Shown here: piece by piece, positions 63,982 through 64,000 of the stretch
How positions within the stretch are numbered: position 1 is the stretch's first letter
Layout: each line of letters begins with the position of its first letter
Origin: Dipylidium caninum
Taxonomy: Eukaryota > Platyhelminthes > Cestoda > Cyclophyllidea > Dipylidiidae
Reading direction: 5' to 3'
DNA: 64,000 nt
NCBI GenBank assembly: GCA_017562135.1
Contig: QEYB01000637.1
Location: 62,001-126,000, forward strand
Position numbers and translations under genes: made by a program
The notes under the pieces: model-generated
What the model was told of the DNA's origin: nothing
Database searches by the model: none
Seen by the model: only the letters and a program-made list of their open reading frames with translations

Positions 63982-64000
63982 GTAATTGATCTTCGTGATC

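Noticed and set aside
1..64000. Transposon, retroelement, viral insert or CRISPR array
   Set aside because: I recognised no reverse transcriptase, integrase, transposase, viral gene or spaced direct-repeat array. The long repeats are coding arrays and a gene duplication.

Overview
The window reads as nuclear DNA of an invertebrate, most likely a parasitic flatworm and probably a tapeworm. Evidence: AT-rich sequence, long gene-poor spacers, and GT-AG introns in two size classes (about 30-44 nt and 65-80 nt) whose reading phases close exactly across six-, eight- and eleven-exon genes. The phylum call is inference, because no species marker is present.

The left half (1 to about 31 kb) is an accessory region of candidate secreted, Ser/Thr-rich, mucin-like proteins. 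Three paralogues of one family (minus strand 266-1563, minus strand about 9.8-12.1 kb, plus strand from 25410) share a signal peptide, a 219-nt (73-codon) tandem repeat and about 1 kb of upstream DNA with a TATA-like box at fixed spacing. The second and third copies, with their upstream DNA, form a near-identical inverted duplication around a 10.7-kb spacer. That spacer holds an unrelated repeat protein with 44-residue units (16583-18093, minus). Smaller signal-peptide/Ser-Thr-rich candidates lie at 21787-22291, 28435-28794 and 28977-29186. All three family copies, the 44-residue-repeat gene and two of the small candidates carry frameshifts, and two small candidates carry an in-frame stop. Either the family is decaying or this part of the assembly has uncorrected single-base errors; the indel-dominated differences in the second copy favour the latter there.

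From 29 to 38 kb I see no gene I can name.

The right half (38-64 kb) holds conserved genes: two tandem alkaline phosphatases with identical intron phases (38217-40242 with a Thr-rich stalk; 41742-43845 with a hydrophobic C-terminal tail); a thymine-DNA glycosylase with a roughly 400-residue low-complexity C-terminal extension (44568-50196); a BRAP/IMP-type RING and UBP-zinc-finger protein (51105-54899); a FAM114 family member on the minus strand (62823 to 56475); and the first exon of a perilipin-like protein running off the right edge. The secreted/tegument-type genes and the phosphatases suit a parasite surface role, while TDG, BRAP and FAM114 are housekeeping. No operon, CRISPR array, rRNA, tRNA or intact transposon was recognised.
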